Shown one piece after another: positions 39,320 to 39,523 of a stretch of 39,523 nt of DNA. This DNA comes from Opitutia bacterium (GTDB lineage Bacteria; Verrucomicrobiota; Verrucomicrobiia; Opitutales; Opitutaceae): assembly GCA_947472765.1 (NCBI GenBank), contig CANJCM010000040.1:1-39523 (forward strand), in the 5' to 3' direction. Made by a program: the position numbers and the translations under genes. The notes under the pieces were generated by a model. That model had not been told where the DNA came from. It ran no database searches and saw only the letters and a program-made list of their open reading frames with translations. Position 1 is the stretch's first letter, and each line of letters opens with the position of its first letter.

Positions 39320-39371
39320 AACGCGAAATTCGTGATGACGGATCGAAGGAATCCGTTGCGCCGGTTCGATT

Positions 39372-39403
39372 GTAGGGCCGTCGCTCGCCGACGTGCCGCT
39401 TCG
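39372..39403 (+). repeat. REP-like palindrome with GTAG prefix
   Basis: GTAGGGCCGTCGCTCGCCGA then CGTGCCGCTTC; nearly identical to 34554-34584. Confidence 0.6.
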
Positions 39404-39483
39404 CGAAGGAAGGACGTGACGCCGGACTGGGTTGAGCCTGAAGCCAGGAAACCCTGAGCACACCCCGGAGTTCCACTTCTTCA

Positions 39484-39523
39484 ATGGAGGGCGGGTGCCC
39501 TCACCCGCCAATAGGCCGTGGAG
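39484..39523 (+). repeat. Left half of another TGGAGGGC REPIN-like element, cut by window end
   Basis: ATGGAGGGCGGGTGCCCTCA then CCCGCCAATAGGCC repeats 39232-39265 almost exactly; the right half lies outside the window. Confidence 0.65.

Overview
The window is high-GC bacterial DNA that most resembles a Verrucomicrobiota genome of the Opitutaceae kind. The grounds are PEP-CTERM protein tails, an exosortase-associated EpsI-family gene, many GTG/TTG starts, and a secreted beta-repeat protein. The taxonomic call is an inference from gene content and base composition. No rRNA or tRNA was seen.

Layout. (1) 1-3.5 kb is accessory and decayed: the end of a PEP-CTERM protein gene, a degenerate PEP-CTERM tail on the minus strand, an AT-rich acyltransferase-3 gene, a broken small ORF and a gutted IS3-type transposase. 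(2) 3.5-7.9 kb holds a 1272-residue secreted protein with phage-fibre-like repeats, divergent from a GbsR/MarR-type regulator. (3) 8.2-32.2 kb is a long co-directional surface-polysaccharide locus. It starts with rfbF-rfbG-rfbH, an RmlC-type epimerase and, one gene later, an NAD(P)-dependent reductase; together these fit a CDP-3,6-dideoxyhexose route, possibly ascarylose-like. It continues with eight glycosyltransferases, a Wzx-type flippase, a methyltransferase, a Wzy-type polymerase, a NodU-type carbamoyltransferase, EpsI, a WecA/MraY-type initiating transferase and a DUF4838-like protein. Many junctions are 1-4 nt stop/start overlaps (ATGA, TTGA, TAGTG), so much of it is probably translationally coupled. 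(4) 32.5-39.5 kb holds a FlaA1/WbpM-type nucleotide-sugar dehydratase, an O-antigen-ligase family gene on the minus strand and a short NagA-type deacetylase. The gaps between them are packed with repeats.

How it fits together: nucleotide sugars are made by RfbF/G/H plus epimerase/reductase and by the FlaA1-type enzyme. The WecA-like protein would load the first sugar phosphate on undecaprenyl phosphate. Glycosyltransferases, methyltransferase and carbamoyltransferase would build and decorate the unit; the flippase exports it; the Wzy-type protein and the ligase-type protein polymerise or transfer it. EpsI and the PEP-CTERM tails tie the locus to an exosortase system whose sortase gene is not in this window.

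The most unusual signal is repeat biology. Purine-rich inverted-repeat elements (GGAGGACGG-type arms with a shared GGAATTCC core) lie in frame inside two protein genes without stopping them. REP/REPIN-like paired hairpins with covarying stems, one family preceded by GTAG and one starting TGGAGGGC, together with a modular set of 8-9 nt periodic repeats, fill the gaps around the ligase and nagA genes.
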